NCBI GenBank assembly: GCA_018814635.1
Contig: JAHIYV010000143.1
Span: 1-5,102 of the forward strand
Origin: Patescibacteria group bacterium
GTDB taxonomy: Bacteria; Patescibacteriota; Minisyncoccia; Phycocordibacterales; JAGLOS01
Length of the DNA stretch: 5,102 nucleotides
Direction of reading: 5' to 3'
In this document: piece after piece, positions 5,084-5,102 of the stretch
How the letters are laid out: the number at the start of each line of letters is the position of its first letter
Position numbering within the stretch: position 1 is the stretch's first letter
Notes under the pieces: generated by a model
What the model was told of the DNA's origin: nothing
The model's database searches: none
What the model saw: only the letters and a program-made list of their open reading frames with translations
Position numbers and translations under genes: made by a program

Positions 5084-5102
5084 TTGGAAATCGAATGAAA
5101 AA

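Noticed and set aside
1..5102. CRISPR array, tRNA or rRNA genes
   Set aside because: No regularly spaced repeat set, cloverleaf-like sequence or rRNA-like stretch was seen; the only clustered repeats are the 17-bp units inside the element, which lack spacers.

Overview
The window comes from a bacterium of moderate, slightly AT-leaning base composition, probably an environmental Gram-negative lineage. The sequence does not fix the phylum. Strong AGGAGG-type ribosome binding sites, an anti-phage defence operon and an AT-rich insertion element are what one expects in an accessory defence island. All recognisable genes lie on the minus strand, so the window reads right to left in biological order.

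From right to left: (1) 4995-5102 is a short leader with ribosome-binding and hairpin-like sequences. (2) 4554-4994 is a small dual-specificity (tyrosine-type) phosphatase with a complete HCX5R signature. (3) 2463-4532 is an OLD-family ATPase-TOPRIM nuclease, the GajA subunit of a Gabija system. (4) 719-2452 is a UvrD/Rep-type superfamily 1A helicase, the GajB subunit. (5) 451-690 is a 240-bp non-coding element with terminal inverted repeats and a perfect 8-bp target duplication. (6) 1-441 is the N-terminal part of a RhuM-family protein, cut by the window edge.

GajA and GajB together make a complete Gabija phage-defence module. In characterised systems GajA is a nucleotide-inhibited DNA nickase and GajB is a helicase/NTPase that responds to DNA ends. 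The phosphatase gene ends 21 nt before gajA, and gajA ends 10 nt before gajB, with the gajB Shine-Dalgarno overlapping the gajA stop codon, so the three are very probably one transcript.

The main find lies between gajB and rhuM. Removing the 240-bp element and one copy of its ATGATTTC target duplication leaves rhuM only 29 nt downstream of gajB, with its own Shine-Dalgarno-like sequence. The ancestral locus therefore looks like a four-gene operon, phosphatase-gajA-gajB-rhuM, later split by a MITE-like insertion. The insertion replaced the rhuM ribosome binding site with one from its own end. A phosphatase and a RhuM protein as accessory members of a Gabija operon is the arrangement most worth testing.
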